A stretch of DNA of 64,000 nt from Durusdinium trenchii (taxonomy: Eukaryota; Sar; Dinophyceae; Suessiales; Symbiodiniaceae), in the NCBI GenBank assembly GCA_963970005.1, contig CAXAMN010025317.1, forward strand, positions 403,536 to 467,535, given 5' to 3'. A program made the position numbers and the translations under genes. Positions 62,823-64,000 of the stretch are shown in pieces. How positions within the stretch are numbered: position 1 is the stretch's first letter; each line of letters starts with the position of its first letter. The notes under the pieces were generated by a model. That model did no database searches. It was given only the letters and a program-made list of their open reading frames with translations, and was not told the DNA's origin.

Positions 62823-64000
62823 TGACAGATTAGTGCGTATGATCATATACCTCGTAGGTATAATGCACGCACACATGACAAGCATGACAAAATGACTGGA
62901 TCATTTTATGCGTTGAAATCTATGTGAATTAAATCATCGTGAACTCATAGAATGATTTTCACTCAAGCCCAGAATCATTGCCTCCACCTTCCCCATCAGC
63001 ATTGTCATTTGGCTGGGCATCAAACTCCTCACCAATGTGCTTAAGATTGTTTAAGTACACCGTGAGACAACTGTTAGACATTTGTTATCCCTGTTAGTCC
63101 TGAACGGATCTTGATCGGCCTCTGGTGGCCACTTTTTTGCCATCAAGGGTCAGCTGCCCCACGGCCTCACCAGCTTTTCAAAATGCAACACATTTTTTTA
63201 GATGTCGAATTGTTTGGTTGGTACCATGTCCATGTGAGCTTGCCTCCAACGAAGCTCGGATTATAGCCTTCAGCTGTGCCATCTTGGAGTCCTTCGTCCT
63301 GAAAAAATGTTGGTCTAGGAACTGCAAACAATATTTTTTTTGGAATTGTGCACGATGTGCGATTTTCGTTCATAGGCAGTCCAGTCCTGGCGTTCGGATT
63401 CCTTTGAAATCTTGTCATACAGTATGCTGCCATAGCCCTTTGTGTCCCAGCTTCTAGCTCAGCCCATCCCTGAGCTTAATCGCACTAAAGATGCCCCACC
63501 ATACACAGCGCACTTGACACATGCTACAACACTTTGCCACCTAGATGCAGCATGTTCCCTGTGAGACTCAAAGCCAGGATTGAGGTTGTAGTGCTCGGAC
63601 ACGTGTGTAAGAGCTTCCTGCCGCCAGGCATGCACAGAATTCTATAATATTATGTTACACATTAGTTAATTGTTTTGCATATCATTCATTGCCAACCTGA
63701 TCAGGTGACATAATGTTTTTCTTGGGGGCTGTGGTCCTTCATAGTGGATTCCGCTGGCAAACCACCAGCGAACTGCGCAAGGAACTCGACCAGAAAGAGA
63801 TAGTTCACTTCTTGTTGCATCTCAGAGGGGTTGCAAACATCACATGACATAAATAGTTCGGCTGATTTTTACATAATGTCAGTGCCCTTCAAAGTTCGGC
63901 CTCTGCTTCTTGAATGGTATCTTTCTCAGAGTATCTCAAGACAAAGGCGAATCTGGGCACCTCAATTGGAGACAAAGTCTTCATTCATTTTTTTTGGTTG
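62823..64000. other. Probable upstream introns/exons of the minus-strand gene
   Basis: Minus-strand exon-like fragments occur at about 63,110-63,300 (LKAIIRASLEASSHGHGTNQ, then after a seven-T run on the + strand GEAVGQLTLDGKKVA in another frame). Nothing else is assignable up to the window end. Confidence 0.3.

Noticed and set aside
1-64000. tRNA, rRNA or snRNA genes
   Set aside because: No cloverleaf-like segment with A/B boxes, rRNA core or U-snRNA signature was recognised; a covariance-model search would be needed to exclude short ones.

Overview
The window looks like nuclear DNA of a dinoflagellate (Symbiodiniaceae/Polarella type; species not determinable from sequence). The grounds are very intron-rich genes with at least one GC-AG intron, long same-strand gene runs, lineage-expanded families (DUF7869 protein, LDLF/GPPC/EQP methyltransferase-like protein, GDGA/GDWEW transposase-like protein), and a giant intronless Ty1/copia-type retroelement polyprotein. 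No prokaryotic operon structure, rRNA, tRNA or CRISPR array was recognised.

Layout. (1) 1-11.2 kb (+): an open frame of more than 3,750 codons. It begins inside a copia-type integrase, continues through reverse transcriptase and RNase H, then a methyltransferase-like module, a long block of unknown sequence, a four-Cys zinc motif, a gag-type CCHC knuckle, and the N-terminal half of a Tpt1/KptA-like RNA 2'-phosphotransferase domain. (2) 11,230-30,549: a 19.3-kb insertion with terminal inverted repeats (TIRs; 41 bp perfect outer arm plus a 22-bp inner block) and a near-perfect TCATT(A/T) target duplication. (3) 30.55-33.26 kb (+): the other half of the Tpt1-like domain and the polyprotein C-terminus. 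The two target-site copies lie in the same codon phase, so the flanking frames were evidently one coding sequence before the insertion.

The insertion carries only + strand genes: a multi-exon C5 DNA methyltransferase (15.0-16.4 kb), a DUF7869 protein with a DDE-like acidic pattern that may be the transposase (17.2-20.4 kb), a long unrecognised multi-exon gene (21.2-27.3 kb), a Lys/Pro/Ala-rich protein gene (27.7-29.0 kb) and a 108-codon ORF (29.5-29.8 kb). I read it as a large DNA transposon carrying a DNA methyltransferase, nested in a retroelement.

From 33.3 to about 50 kb, coding signal is mostly on the + strand: a recognisable exostosin-like (GT47) gene at 34.4-37.2 kb, then about 12 kb of scattered exon-like pieces, microsatellites and a small MITE. 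From about 51 to 64 kb the coding signal is on the - strand: a CACTA/Plavaka-like transposase-type gene (51.6-53.0), a Lys/Ser-rich multi-exon gene (54.1-57.1), a degenerate C5-methyltransferase-like gene (58.0-59.4), and an acidic/coiled-coil gene (60.9-62.8).

Exon limits are read by eye and approximate. Three reading-frame slips sit at 6-8-base A/T homopolymers, so sequencing error and gene decay cannot be separated here.
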